From: Azophilus sp965200465
GTDB taxonomy: Bacteria > Pseudomonadota > Gammaproteobacteria > Pseudomonadales > Azotimanducaceae
DNA length: 64,000 nt
Assembly: GCA_965200465.1 (NCBI GenBank)
Contig: OZ241358.1
Coordinates: 2,418,001-2,482,000 of the forward strand
Reading direction: 5' to 3'
Shown: positions 7,236 to 16,438 of the stretch, in pieces
Position numbering within the stretch: the stretch's first letter is position 1
Layout of the letters: every line of letters starts with the position of its first letter
Notes under the pieces: generated by a model
What the model was told of the DNA's origin: nothing
Databases searched by the model: none
What the model saw: only the letters and a program-made list of their open reading frames with translations
Made by a program: the position numbers and the translations under genes

Positions 7236-8182
7236 TAGGAATACCTGTCTTCTGCCGGTCTTTCGTAGGCAGGGCGGCCGCCAAGTTCGTTCTTCAACCA
7301 GAGGTCACCTAGGCTGTAGTCTTCCAGCCAATCCTTAAGAGCCCCCGCTGACAATCTCCTGAATTCCGATCGGCCGTTTGCCCGATCTACGACAATGACA
7401 TCCTCTGGCTCAAAGTGATCGACCATGCATGGCGACTGCGTGGCGAGAACCACCTGCGTTTCCACAGCAACGCTTCGTATGAGGGAACAAAGCACGTCAA
7501 CGGCGTAGGGGTGCAGGCCAAGTTCCGGTTCGTCCAACAGAATGACTGATGGCCGCAGTTTTGCGGGTTGAAGCAGCAGCGTGGCAAGCGCCAAAAAGCG
7601 GACCGAACCGTCCGACAGCGCAGAGATGTCGAAATGCGCGTCAGACATTCGGTGCTGCCACTCAAGGCGGATCATCTGGTCGTTCAGCGCTTGCGGCTCC
7701 AGAATGAAGTCTTCAAAGAACGGCGCAACCAGTTGAAAGGTCTTCTTTATTCTTTCGTAGGATGCCCATTCCTTCTGCTTCAGATAGTAGAGAAAAGCAG
7801 CCAGATTTCCGCCATCCTCGCGTAGGAATCGGTTGTCGTTTAGCTGGGCGGTTCGCAGCAAAGGAGCGCCTCTTCCTGTATCGTGGAAGTGGTAGATGCG
7901 CCACCGGCCCAGTTTTTTCTTCATTATCTCGAATAGTCGGTTGATTTCGCCTTCATGTTTGGTAACAAACCCAGCCACCTCGGGCGATAACGGTCCCACT
8001 GCTTCCTCATCCCGGCCAAGTCGATCATCTTCAGTGGGTTTTAATTTAAGATCATACGTTTGGCCGTTGCTGAACTTGATGCCAATTCGCAACGCGGCGG
8101 TGATCTTGGAGCCGAAGTGAAGATTCCTGTTGGCGCCGCCCGAACGTTCCACATGCTCATCGAGCTTGCCGATTGGCCACGG
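7235..8182 (-). pseudogene. AAA ATPase, N-terminal half with Walker A missing
   Basis: The open frame carries the C-terminal half of an ABC/SMC-like AAA15-type ATPase. It has the signature-like A-L-S-D-G-S-V-R-F-L-A-L-A, Walker B in P-S-V-I-L-L-D-E-P-E-L-G-L-H-P and the switch segment L-A-T-Q-S-P. No P-loop (GxxxxGKS/T) exists upstream. Instead, the frame runs without interruption from the amber stop of the methyltransferase gene (8183-8185), in the same reading frame. First possible start is GTG 8152. About 150 N-terminal residues appear to have been deleted when the two genes were brought together. Expected to be inactive. Confidence 0.7.
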
Positions 8183-9475
8183 CTATCCCGCCACCCACAG
8201 CCGCCCTTCGCAAAGGGGGACGCGGTGCTTGCGGTTCCTCCACTTGACGTTGCGGTCGCGGGTTTTCTCAAAGGTAGCGGACTTGAAGCCGGCGGCAAGG
8301 GCGAGTTCGCTCAGCCACTCCACCGCCGGAACATGGACGCCGTATGGGGCGGAGTCCCCAATCACGAAGCAGATCTTCGCCGGGGACTGGCACAGGAGCC
8401 GCAACGCCAGCCAGACTTGCGCAAGGTCCAAGAAGTAGCAGGCCACCATGTTGTGGTAGGTTTTCCTGCCGCCGCGGGTCAAGCGAATCCGCCCCAGCTC
8501 TTCGCACAGGCGCCGCAGTTCGCTGCGGATGGGCGCCAGTTCCGGGCTGTCCAGCACAGCCTCCAGATCCACTGCATTGTTCGGAACATGCTGGGTGCAG
8601 GAGCGCAGCAAATGTCGGCGGATGTTTCCCTGCAGATCCCCCCAGCCCTCCACTTCGCCGAAGAAGGTCAGCTCCAAACGGGTGGCGTCCGCGTAGTCGT
8701 AGTTGTTCGGATACGGCGGGGACGTCACCACCAGGTTGAACGAGCCCGCTGGAACGCCATCGGCAGAGCGGGCGTCCGCCAACGAAAAGCCTGCCCTTGG
8801 CCCAGCGACCCCGCCGATGGCTCCCATGTCCCCGTGCATGACCCGCATCATCGTCTCGAACGCCACGAAGGGAGCTTCGACCCGCGCCTTGCGCCGGTCC
8901 GGTAGAAGATATTGCCAGTTCGCCGTGCCCACATGGGAAGTCGCCCGCAGAATGGCGACGAGCGTTAGCCAGACGAGACGACCGGCCTCCGAGCCGTCAT
9001 CCAAGTCGTCCACCGCCCGCCGCAAGCAATCCAGTTGCCCTAACGCCTCGTCCGTGTAGCACCTGCGGATGAGGGGCGCGTAGCCCTCCAACTCCGGTGC
9101 GAGCCCCTTGGCCTGCGCCAAGGTTCGCTTGGCTTCGGCGAGGTATGCGCTTGGCGAGGAACGGTACGCCAGCTTGGCCTGCGCAACCCGCGCCACGAAG
9201 GGGTGGGCGTCGATGCCCCAGGACTCCACGCCGCATTGCTCGGCGGCGATGAGCGTCGTCGCGCTTCCGGCGAAGGGATCGAGAACGCACAGTTCGCGCT
9301 GCGTGGCTTCCCGGGCGATCAAGTCCTCCGCCCAAGCGCCGCTGAAGCCGGCGCTGTAGCGGAACCAGCGATGCACCGGCGCATCCATGTTGCCGACGAA
9401 GCTGCCGGATGTGCGTTCCGCGTACCGGGGTGCATCCCCCTCCGGGAAAAGCGGAATTTGGCGCGTGGGAGGCAT
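8183..9475 (-). CDS. DNA methyltransferase (SPPY type)
   Basis: 430 aa S-adenosylmethionine-dependent DNA methylase. The cofactor motif L-D-P-F-A-G-S-A-T-T lies near residue 66, and the catalytic V-T-S-P-P-Y-P-N-N-Y-D-Y lies roughly 190 residues later. The order motif I before motif IV is that of alpha/gamma classes; S-P-P-Y is common in N4-cytosine and some N6-adenine methylases. No restriction endonuclease gene is adjacent, so it may be orphan or belong with the broken ATPase/DUF4276 genes that follow. The ends look intact (start M-P-P-T-R-Q; stop TAG). Confidence 0.85.
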   Translation of the reverse strand: MPPTRQIPLFPEGDAPRYAERTSGSFVGNMDAPVHRWFRYSAGFSGAWAEDLIAREATQRELCVLDPFAGSATTLIAAEQCGVESWGIDAHPFVARVAQAKLAYRSSPSAYLAEAKRTLAQAKGLAPELEGYAPLIRRCYTDEALGQLDCLRRAVDDLDDGSEAGRLVWLTLVAILRATSHVGTANWQYLLPDRRKARVEAPFVAFETMMRVMHGDMGAIGGVAGPRAGFSLADARSADGVPAGSFNLVVTSPPYPNNYDYADATRLELTFFGEVEGWGDLQGNIRRHLLRSCTQHVPNNAVDLEAVLDSPELAPIRSELRRLCEELGRIRLTRGGRKTYHNMVACYFLDLAQVWLALRLLCQSPAKICFVIGDSAPYGVHVPAVEWLSELALAAGFKSATFEKTRDRNVKWRNRKHRVPLCEGRLWVAG

Positions 9476-9530
9476 GGAGCGGGCCGTTTCGTTCCTTGAC
9501 GGCCAGAACCTTCAATCAAGACCAATTGGG

Positions 9531-10610
9531 TCAGGATTCGCCATTGCCGGCCTTGGCCCGCAGGGCGGACACGCGGGACAGCAGTTCGTCGCCGCCGCCG
9601 CATTGGATGATCCAGTCGCCCACTTGGTCCAGGTCCTCCCGTGAAGTCAGGTCTTCAAGAAGCCCCGCGAGGCGTTCGCCAGTTGCGGCGCCGAACTTCA
9701 GCGCCGCTTGGCGGTTCAGCCGCGCCCGCCCGGCCGCCATGCCCTGCGCAATGCCTTGCCGGACTCCGTGCTTAATGCCCTCCTCCCGGCTTTCCGCCCG
9801 CACACCGGCCTCCCAACGGTCCCAGTTCACCTGCAACATTGTCGGCATCGTCGCTCCTCCTTGCCGCTCCAGTTCCTCAAACCCCGGAAAACCCGATTCA
9901 TCACCCGTTCGATCCGCCCACAGCGCCTTAGCCCAAGCGTGCAGCGCCTGCCGAAACGCCCTGTCGCCGTCGCCGGGGAAGCGGGCCGCCTCCTCCAGAA
10001 GCCGGGGCAGCAACTCCTGCGGCGTCCGGCTCGCCTGCAAACGCACCGTCGCTGAAACCCGGTTGTCCAGGGGCCAATCCTCCGCCCGACGCGCCCCCGA
10101 AGTCAAGGACCCGCCCGCCGCCAGCAGACGGTACGCCTGCGGCTGCAGCGGCAATAGGTTCCGCGCCATCGCCTCCGATGGCAGCGGCGCCAAGTCAGTC
10201 ACTTGGCCGGCCGCCGTCCATGCCTCGCCGCCGTTGTACAACACGATGGGCAGCACCCAAGGTCGGCCGCCGTCCCGTCCCGTCCCGCGGCTGCGCTCCA
10301 CGCGGTCAAGCAGCATCTCCGTGTATTCACGCACCCGCCTCGCCATGCGCCGGTCCACCTCGGACTGAAACTCCACCAGAACCAAGATGTAGGGACGCCT
10401 GCCGCCGTTAGGACGCCTCCTGTGCAGATGCACACTGAACACCATGTCGCCCAAGCGCTTTTGGTGGTCGGCGTTCAGAAATTCCGACGAGCGGTCCTCC
10501 AAGGTGGACAGGTCCAGTTCATCCACCCAATCGTGGGCGACGATGCGCAACAGGTCAGCCGCCACTTCCGGCAGGCTGTGGATGTACTTGTGGGCGGCGT
10601 CGTGGTCCAT
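9531..10610 (-). CDS. Rpn-family recombination-promoting nuclease / transposase-like protein
   Basis: 359 aa protein of the PD-(D/E)XK 'Rpn/YhgA-like' group (transposase_31). The N-terminal signature includes D-L-L-R-I-V-A-H-D-W-V, then F-L-N-A-D-H-Q-K-R-L-G-D-M-V-F-S, and the core strand Y-I-L-V-L-V-E-F-Q-S-E-V-D with the catalytic E-x-Q. The C-terminal third is helical and charged. These proteins are calcium- or magnesium-dependent DNA endonucleases that stimulate RecA-independent recombination and often vary in their tails. It sits in the accessory block beside the methyltransferase. Confidence 0.85.
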   Translation of the reverse strand: MDHDAAHKYIHSLPEVAADLLRIVAHDWVDELDLSTLEDRSSEFLNADHQKRLGDMVFSVHLHRRRPNGGRRPYILVLVEFQSEVDRRMARRVREYTEMLLDRVERSRGTGRDGGRPWVLPIVLYNGGEAWTAAGQVTDLAPLPSEAMARNLLPLQPQAYRLLAAGGSLTSGARRAEDWPLDNRVSATVRLQASRTPQELLPRLLEEAARFPGDGDRAFRQALHAWAKALWADRTGDESGFPGFEELERQGGATMPTMLQVNWDRWEAGVRAESREEGIKHGVRQGIAQGMAAGRARLNRQAALKFGAATGERLAGLLEDLTSREDLDQVGDWIIQCGGGDELLSRVSALRAKAGNGES

Positions 10611-10707
10611 GCCGCCACCCTAGACGGTCCGCAAGGGCAAATATGTGGGAAATGGCTGAAATCAATGCGCAATATCCGCCCTTTGTGACAAGTGATCTTG
10701 GTTTGTC

Positions 10708-10796
10708 TCCCCAATCCCCGCTTAAGGAATCGTTGAAGCGCGTTGCAAGGCGCACCGTGCAAGGTTTTTTCCGGTGATTGCATGATTGCGGCACTT
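10708..10796. repeat. 90-bp dispersed repeat, copy 2
   Basis: Second copy of the repeat at 5873-5962, same orientation. The rest of the 347-bp gap 10611-10957 holds GC-rich palindromic sequence (gagcgcggacggcccgcgctc, 10815-10835) and a short direct repeat of gacttttcggcag (near 10892 and 10924) directly upstream of the DUF4143 ATPase gene. I see no gene in it. Confidence 0.7.
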
Positions 10797-10957
10797 ACGA
10801 AGGTCCGCTGCCTAGGAGCGCGGACGGCCCGCGCTCCCAAAGGCCGCTGGCGATGGCGTGCTTGCCTCTGATTCAGGTGGGCTGGAACCCCGACTTTTCG
10901 GCAGGCAACTCATGAAAAGTCTTGACTTTTCGGCAGTTGGCTGACAATTTGCCGGAC

Positions 10958-12097
10958 ATGGACAGATATCTTCAAGCCGCCATCGCGGCGGACTTGGGCA
11001 GCAAGATCCTGTTGATTTCCGGGCCTCGGCAGTGCGGGAAAACCACGTTGTCCCGGATGATCCATCCGGACCACCAGTACATCAACCATGACTTGGCGGA
11101 GCATCGCCTGCTGCTTCGGGAGAAGAGCTGGGACAGGCGCAAGGCGCTGGTGATTCTGGACGAGCTGCACAAAATGCCGAACTGGAAGGCTTGGCTGAAG
11201 GGCATCCACGATGTGGAGGGGCCATCCCCGGCCTTGTTGGTTACCGGCAGCGCCAAACTGGCGGCGCTCCGCAAAACGGGGGACTCCCTTGCCGGGCGCT
11301 ACTTTCACTTCCATCTGCACCCCATAGACCTGAAGGAGGCGGTGGCCCATGCCGGCCTAGCGCCGCAGGAAGCCTTCGCGCGGCTGATGCGCCTAGGCGG
11401 CTTTCCAGAACCCTTCCTGCGCGCCTCGGATGTTTGGCATCGGCGCTGGCGGCGCACCCATGCGGACGCCATTTTGAAGGAGGATGCGCTGACGCTTTCG
11501 GCGGTTCGGGACTTGCAGTCCATTGAGACCCTGGTCGAGCTGCTGCGCCACCGGGTGGGCAGCCCAGTCTCCGCCGAATCCCTTGCCCGGGATTTGCAGA
11601 AGAGCCGCAACACCGTCAAGCATTGGCTGGAGCTGCTCGAAAGCCTCTACATGATCTTTCGCGTGCCGCCGCATCACAGAAACGTCGCCCGCGCCCTGCT
11701 CAAGGCGCCCAAATACTATTTCTACGACAATTCCCTGGCGCAGGGCGGGGACGGCGCACGGCTGGAGAACTTGGTCGCCTGCTCGTTGCTCAAGGAGGTG
11801 CATCGCGCACAGGATGTGGAGGGCGAGGATCTAGACCTGCGCTACATCCGCGACCGGGATGGCCGGGAGATCGATTTTCTCATCACCCGCAACGGCCTTC
11901 CTTGGCGCATGGTGGAAGTGAAGTGGCGGGACGCCGCCCCGTCTCCGCACCTGCGAAGGTTTCTTGCCGACGAACCCGTGTCGCGAGTGCAGGCGGTGGG
12001 CGAACTGGCGCAAAGCAAGTCGTTCCCGGACGGTCTGCGGGTGGAGCCGGCGGTGGACTTTCTGCTGGAGCTTGATTTTGGGTCCGCTAGCGCGTGA
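10958..12097 (+). CDS. DUF4143-family P-loop ATPase
   Basis: 379 aa from ATG 10958 (M-D-R-Y-L-Q-A-A-I); a TTG 12 codons earlier also opens the frame. Walker A is S-G-P-R-Q-C-G-K-T-T, Walker B is A-L-V-I-L-D-E-L-H-K-M, and sensor T-G-S-A-K-L follows, giving the AAA_14 domain. The C-terminal part (residues ~200-370) is the DUF4143 nuclease-like domain with E-I-D-F-L-I and the K-W-R strand. Such proteins are widespread and scattered in genomes; their role is not established. It lies head-to-tail against the 3' end of parC, with a short repeat of that gene end in between. Confidence 0.87.
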   Translation: MDRYLQAAIAADLGSKILLISGPRQCGKTTLSRMIHPDHQYINHDLAEHRLLLREKSWDRRKALVILDELHKMPNWKAWLKGIHDVEGPSPALLVTGSAKLAALRKTGDSLAGRYFHFHLHPIDLKEAVAHAGLAPQEAFARLMRLGGFPEPFLRASDVWHRRWRRTHADAILKEDALTLSAVRDLQSIETLVELLRHRVGSPVSAESLARDLQKSRNTVKHWLELLESLYMIFRVPPHHRNVARALLKAPKYYFYDNSLAQGGDGARLENLVACSLLKEVHRAQDVEGEDLDLRYIRDRDGREIDFLITRNGLPWRMVEVKWRDAAPSPHLRRFLADEPVSRVQAVGELAQSKSFPDGLRVEPAVDFLLELDFGSASA

Positions 12098-12104
12098 ACC
12101 CAGA

Positions 12105-12129
12105 CTAGCCGCCCACGGGTGACTCGGTA
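12105..12129. repeat. Short repeat of the parC 3' end
   Basis: actagccgcccac followed a few bases later by actcggt occurs here and again at the true 3' end of parC (from 12240). This suggests a footprint left when the DUF4143 gene was inserted next to parC. It is short enough that coincidence is possible. Confidence 0.35.
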
Positions 12130-12240
12130 CGTTGGCCCCATCCACCACAGCGGTTTAGGACGCCCCAAAAAGACTCCTTGGCCCCCTCGCCATCCTGAGC
12201 GGCTATGCCGTCCATGCCCCGGGCCTTGGGCGGCTTCCCA

Positions 12241-14508
12241 CTAGCCGCCCACCCGAACCACTCGGTCCGCCCGCTGGAAGCCTCTGGGCAGCCGCCGCCC
12301 GCGTCTGGCGCGTTCGCCCAAATAGGCTTGGATGTCGCGGTGCTTCAGGCGCAGGTAGCGGGCACCGGCATAGACCCAGAGCTCGTCGCCTTGGGCTAGG
12401 GCCAGGGCGCCGATTAAGCGCTCCTCCCCTGCTTTGCGGGCGGCGGCGGGGATGTTGATGAGCTTGACGCCCTTGCCGCGGCCCAAGGTGGGCAGGGCCT
12501 CCAAGGGGAACACCAGCAGGTAGCCTTGGTTGGTGACGGCGGCGGCGTATTCGGCGGGGACGTCCGGAGCGCCGACCGGGGCCGGGGGCAGGGCGGCGGA
12601 ACCCTTGGGGGTGCTAAGGCAGGCTTTGCCGGCTTTGTTTTTGGTGGCCATGTCCTCCATGTTGGTGACGAAGCCGTAGCCGGCGTCCGAAGCCAACAGC
12701 ACCCGGCTGCCGGGAGCGCCTATGGCCGCGCCGACGAAGCGGGCGCCTTCCGGAGGCTTCAGGCGGCCGGTCAGCGGCTCTCCCTGAGTGCGGGCGGAGG
12801 GCAGGCTGGTGGCCGGCAGGTTGTAGGCGCGGCCGGTGGAGTCCAGGAACGCCAGGATGTCGTTGCTGCGGCCGCGGGCGGCATGGCCGAAGGCGTCCCC
12901 GCTACGGTAGGCCAACTCCGTCGGCTCCAGGTCATGGCCCTTGGCGGAGCGCACCCAGCCCTTTTCGGAGAGAATCACGGTGATGGGTTCGTTGGCGATC
13001 AGCTCGCTTTCGGCGAAGGCGGCGGCCTCCGCCACGTCCTCGGCGCCGGCCAGGGGGGAGCGGCGCGGGTCGCCGTGTTGCTCCGCATCGGCGAGCAGCT
13101 CCTTGCGGATCAGCGCCTGCAGCCGCGCCTTGGAGGCCAAGGTTTTTTCCAAGTCATCCCGTTCGGCGACCAGCGCGGCCTGCTCCTCCTTCAGCTTGCT
13201 TTCCTCCAGCTTGGCAAGCTGACGCAGGCGTAGATCCAGGATGGCGGTGGCCTGCACGTCGCTGAGCTCAAAGCGCTGCATCAGGGCGGGCTTGGGCTGG
13301 TCCTCCTCGCGGATGATGCGGATGACCTCATCCAAGTGCAGGTAGGCGATGAGCAGGCCGTCGAGCACATGCAGGCGCTCCAGAATCTTGCCCAAGCGGA
13401 ACTGCAGGCGCCGGGCGACCACCGTTTGCCGATGGCGCAGCCACTCGTGCAGCACCTCCAGCAAGTTCTTCACCCGGGGGCGCTGGTCCAAGCCGATGAG
13501 GTTCATGTTCACCCGGTAGCTGCGCTCCAAGTCCGTGGTGGCGAACAGGTGGCGCATCAAGCGGTCGCAATCGACTCGGTTGGACCTTGGCGTCAGCACC
13601 AGCCGGATGGGGTTCTCGTGGTCGGACTCGTCGCGCAGATCCGTCAGCATGGGCAGCTTCTTGGCCTGCATCTGCGCGGCGACCTGCTCCAGCACCTTGG
13701 CGGGGGACACTTGGTGCGGCAGGGCGGTGATGACGATGTTGCCGTTCTCCCGCACATAAACCGCCCGCGCCCTGATGCTGCCGCGCCCGGTTGCATAGAC
13801 CGCTTGAATCTCCTCCGGGGGCGTTACGATCAGGGCGTCCGAGGGAAAGTCCGGCCCGCGGATGTGGGCCATGACGTCCGGCAGGGTAGCGCTGGGCGCA
13901 TCGAGCAAATGCACGCAGGCGTTGACCACTTCGTTCATGTTGTGCGGCAGGATGTCCGTGGCCATGCCCACGGCGATGCCGGCGGCGCCGTTCAGCAGCA
14001 GCATCGGCACCCGGGCCGGCAGCAGCGCCGGTTCGTCCAAGGCGCCGTCGAAGTTGGGGATGAAGTCAACCGTGCCTTGGCGCACCTCCCCCAACAGCAG
14101 CTCGGCGTAGCGGGACAGGCGGGATTCCGTGTAGCGCATGGCGGCGAAGGACTTGGGGTCGTCCGGGGCGCCCCAGTTGCCCTGGCCGTCCACCAGCGGA
14201 TAGCGGAAGGAGAAGGGCTGCGCCATCAGCACCATCGCCTCGTAGCAGGCGCTGTCCCCATGCGGGTGGAACTTGCCGAGCACGTCGCCCACTGTGCGGG
14301 CGGACTTGGCGAACTTGGCGGCGGCGTTCAGGCCCAGTTCGCCCATGGCGAAGACGATGCGCCGCTGCACCGGCTTCAGGCCGTCGGCAATGTGCGGCAG
14401 GGCGCGGTCGTTGATGACGTACATGGCGTAGTCCAGGTACGCCCGCTCCGTATAGTCCCGCAGGGGCAGGGTTTCGACCTCCGGGGCTTCTGCTTCCATC
14501 ACTTCCAT
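12241..14508 (-). CDS. parC: DNA topoisomerase IV subunit A
   Basis: Breakage-reunion subunit of topoisomerase IV, which decatenates daughter chromosomes. 755 aa, close to the E. coli length (752). Visible: R-A-L-P-H-I-A-D-G-L-K-P-V-Q-R-R, then the quinolone-determining region H-P-H-G-D-S-A-C-Y-E-A-M with Ser and Glu at the classical positions and the catalytic Tyr in A-A-M-R-Y-T-E-S-R-L. The C-terminal domain carries beta-pinwheel repeats. It follows parE by 19 bp, so the two form one operon. Confidence 0.96.
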   Translation of the reverse strand: MEVMEAEAPEVETLPLRDYTERAYLDYAMYVINDRALPHIADGLKPVQRRIVFAMGELGLNAAAKFAKSARTVGDVLGKFHPHGDSACYEAMVLMAQPFSFRYPLVDGQGNWGAPDDPKSFAAMRYTESRLSRYAELLLGEVRQGTVDFIPNFDGALDEPALLPARVPMLLLNGAAGIAVGMATDILPHNMNEVVNACVHLLDAPSATLPDVMAHIRGPDFPSDALIVTPPEEIQAVYATGRGSIRARAVYVRENGNIVITALPHQVSPAKVLEQVAAQMQAKKLPMLTDLRDESDHENPIRLVLTPRSNRVDCDRLMRHLFATTDLERSYRVNMNLIGLDQRPRVKNLLEVLHEWLRHRQTVVARRLQFRLGKILERLHVLDGLLIAYLHLDEVIRIIREEDQPKPALMQRFELSDVQATAILDLRLRQLAKLEESKLKEEQAALVAERDDLEKTLASKARLQALIRKELLADAEQHGDPRRSPLAGAEDVAEAAAFAESELIANEPITVILSEKGWVRSAKGHDLEPTELAYRSGDAFGHAARGRSNDILAFLDSTGRAYNLPATSLPSARTQGEPLTGRLKPPEGARFVGAAIGAPGSRVLLASDAGYGFVTNMEDMATKNKAGKACLSTPKGSAALPPAPVGAPDVPAEYAAAVTNQGYLLVFPLEALPTLGRGKGVKLINIPAAARKAGEERLIGALALAQGDELWVYAGARYLRLKHRDIQAYLGERARRGRRLPRGFQRADRVVRVGG

Positions 14509-14527
14509 AGCTTGGGGTTGCCTCCCA

Positions 14528-16420
14528 TCAGGCCAAGGTGGCCTCGTGGCCCTTCGTCTCCAGCCAAGTGCGGCGCTCCGGCGCCCGCTTCTTGGCCAAC
14601 AGCATGTCCATGATCTCGTCGGTCCTGGCGGCGGAGTCCAAGGTCAGGCGCACCAGCCGCCGGGTTTCCGGGTCCATGGTGGTTTCCCGAAGCTGCTTGG
14701 GGTTCATCTCCCCCAAGCCCTTGAACCTCTGCACCACCAGGTTGCCGCGCTTCCTCTCGGCGGCGATGCGGTCCAGAACGCCTTGCTTCTCCGCTTCGTC
14801 AAGGGCGTAGAAAACCTCCTTGCCCACGTCTATGCGGTACAGCGGCGGCATGGCGGCATAGACATGGCCGGCCGCCACCACGGGGCGGAAGTGGCGCACG
14901 AACAGGGCGCACAGCAGGGTGGCGATGTGGGCGCCGTCGGAGTCCGCATCCGCCAACACGCAGATCTTGTTGTAGCGCAGGTTGGACAGATCGTCCGAGC
15001 CCGGGTCCACGCCGACGGCGAGGGCGATGTCATGCACCTCCTGGGAGCCGAGCACCTGGCTGGCGTCCACCTCCCAGGTGTTCAGAATCTTGCCGCGCAG
15101 GGGCATGACGGCCTGAAACTCCTTGTCCCGCGCTTGCTTGGCGGAGCCGCCGGCGGAGTCTCCCTCCACTAGGAAGAGTTCGGCGCTGTCCGCGTCCCCG
15201 GCGGAGCAGTCCGCCAGCTTGCCGGGCAGGGCCGGCCCGGCCGTGACCTTCTTGCGCACCACCTTCTTGGCCGCCTGGCTGCGCTTCTGAGCGTTGCTGA
15301 TGGCCAGTTCGGCCAAGCGCTCCCCTTCATGGGGGTGCTCGTTCAACCACAGGCTGAAGGCGTCCTTGGCGACGCCGCCGACGAAGGCGCCGCAACTGCG
15401 GGAGGAAAGCCGCTCCTTGGTTTGGCCGGAGAACTGCGGGTCCTTCAGTTTGGCGGAAAGAACGTAGGCACACTGCTCCCAAAGGTCGTCCCCGGCCAGC
15501 TTCAGGCCTCTAGGCAGCAGGCCGCGAAATTCGCAGAACTCCTTCAGCGCCTCGAGCAGGCCGGAGCGCAGGCCGCTGACATGGGTGCCTCCCTGGGGCG
15601 TTGGGATGAGGTTGACATAGGCTTCGGTGACCAGGGCACCGCCATCGACCACCCATTGCAGCGCCCAGTCCACGCCCTCCTCGTTGCCTTCGGCGCTGTG
15701 GGCGAAGGGTTCCGCGGGGACGGACTCCGCCCCGGCCAAAGCTTGGTTCAGATAGCCGGCCAAGCCCTCCTCGTAAACCCAGCGCTTGCTCTCGACGCTC
15801 TCCCCCTCCACCGTGAGGCTGACCGCCAGCCCCGGGCAAAGCACCGCCTTGGCCCGCAGCAGGTGCTCCAGCTTGGCACGGGAGATGTTGGCGGAGTCAA
15901 AAAAAGCCGGGTCCGGCAGGAAGTGGACGCAGGTGCCGGTGTTGCGCTTGCCTACGGAGTCCACCACTTCAAGGGCGGTGACCGGGTCGCCGTTTTCATA
16001 GCGCTGCCGATGGACTTGGCCGCCGCGCTTGACCTCCACCTCCAGCCAGCTGGAAAGGGCGTTGACCACGGAGACGCCCACCCCGTGCAGGCCGCCGGAG
16101 AAGGCGTAGCTTTCGTTGTCGAACTTGGCGCCGGCGTGCAGCTTGGTGAGGATCAGCTCCACGCCGGTCAGGCCGTGCTCCGGGTGTTCGTCCACCGGCA
16201 TGCCGCGCCCGTCGTCCATCACCATGACGGCGCCGTCCGTGCGCAGGGTCACCTCAATGTTGCGGGCGAAGCCGGCGATGGCCTCATCGACGCTGTTGTC
16301 CACCACCTCCTGCACCAAGTGGTTGGGGCGGGTGGTGTCCGTGTACATGCCCGGCCGCAGGCGCACCGGCTCCAAGCCGGAAAGGACCTGCAGGGATTCC
16401 GAGGAGTAAGTGGAGGCCAT
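14528..16420 (-). CDS. parE: DNA topoisomerase IV subunit B
   Basis: ATPase subunit of topoisomerase IV. 630 aa. GHKL motifs are clear: E-V-V-D-N-S-V-D-E-A-I, D-D-G-R-G-M-P-V-D and G-G-L-H-G-V-G-V-S. The TOPRIM domain shows L-V-E-G-D-S-A-G-G and the magnesium-binding D-A-D-S-D-G-A-H-I. The C-terminal R-F-K-G-L-G-E-M-N-P is typical of ParE/GyrB. Downstream order yqiB-cpdA-parE-parC matches other gammaproteobacteria, although yqiA, which often lies between cpdA and parE, is missing. Confidence 0.96.
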   Translation of the reverse strand: MASTYSSESLQVLSGLEPVRLRPGMYTDTTRPNHLVQEVVDNSVDEAIAGFARNIEVTLRTDGAVMVMDDGRGMPVDEHPEHGLTGVELILTKLHAGAKFDNESYAFSGGLHGVGVSVVNALSSWLEVEVKRGGQVHRQRYENGDPVTALEVVDSVGKRNTGTCVHFLPDPAFFDSANISRAKLEHLLRAKAVLCPGLAVSLTVEGESVESKRWVYEEGLAGYLNQALAGAESVPAEPFAHSAEGNEEGVDWALQWVVDGGALVTEAYVNLIPTPQGGTHVSGLRSGLLEALKEFCEFRGLLPRGLKLAGDDLWEQCAYVLSAKLKDPQFSGQTKERLSSRSCGAFVGGVAKDAFSLWLNEHPHEGERLAELAISNAQKRSQAAKKVVRKKVTAGPALPGKLADCSAGDADSAELFLVEGDSAGGSAKQARDKEFQAVMPLRGKILNTWEVDASQVLGSQEVHDIALAVGVDPGSDDLSNLRYNKICVLADADSDGAHIATLLCALFVRHFRPVVAAGHVYAAMPPLYRIDVGKEVFYALDEAEKQGVLDRIAAERKRGNLVVQRFKGLGEMNPKQLRETTMDPETRRLVRLTLDSAARTDEIMDMLLAKKRAPERRTWLETKGHEATLA

Positions 16421-16438
16421 TGCCGAGGTTTCAGCCCT

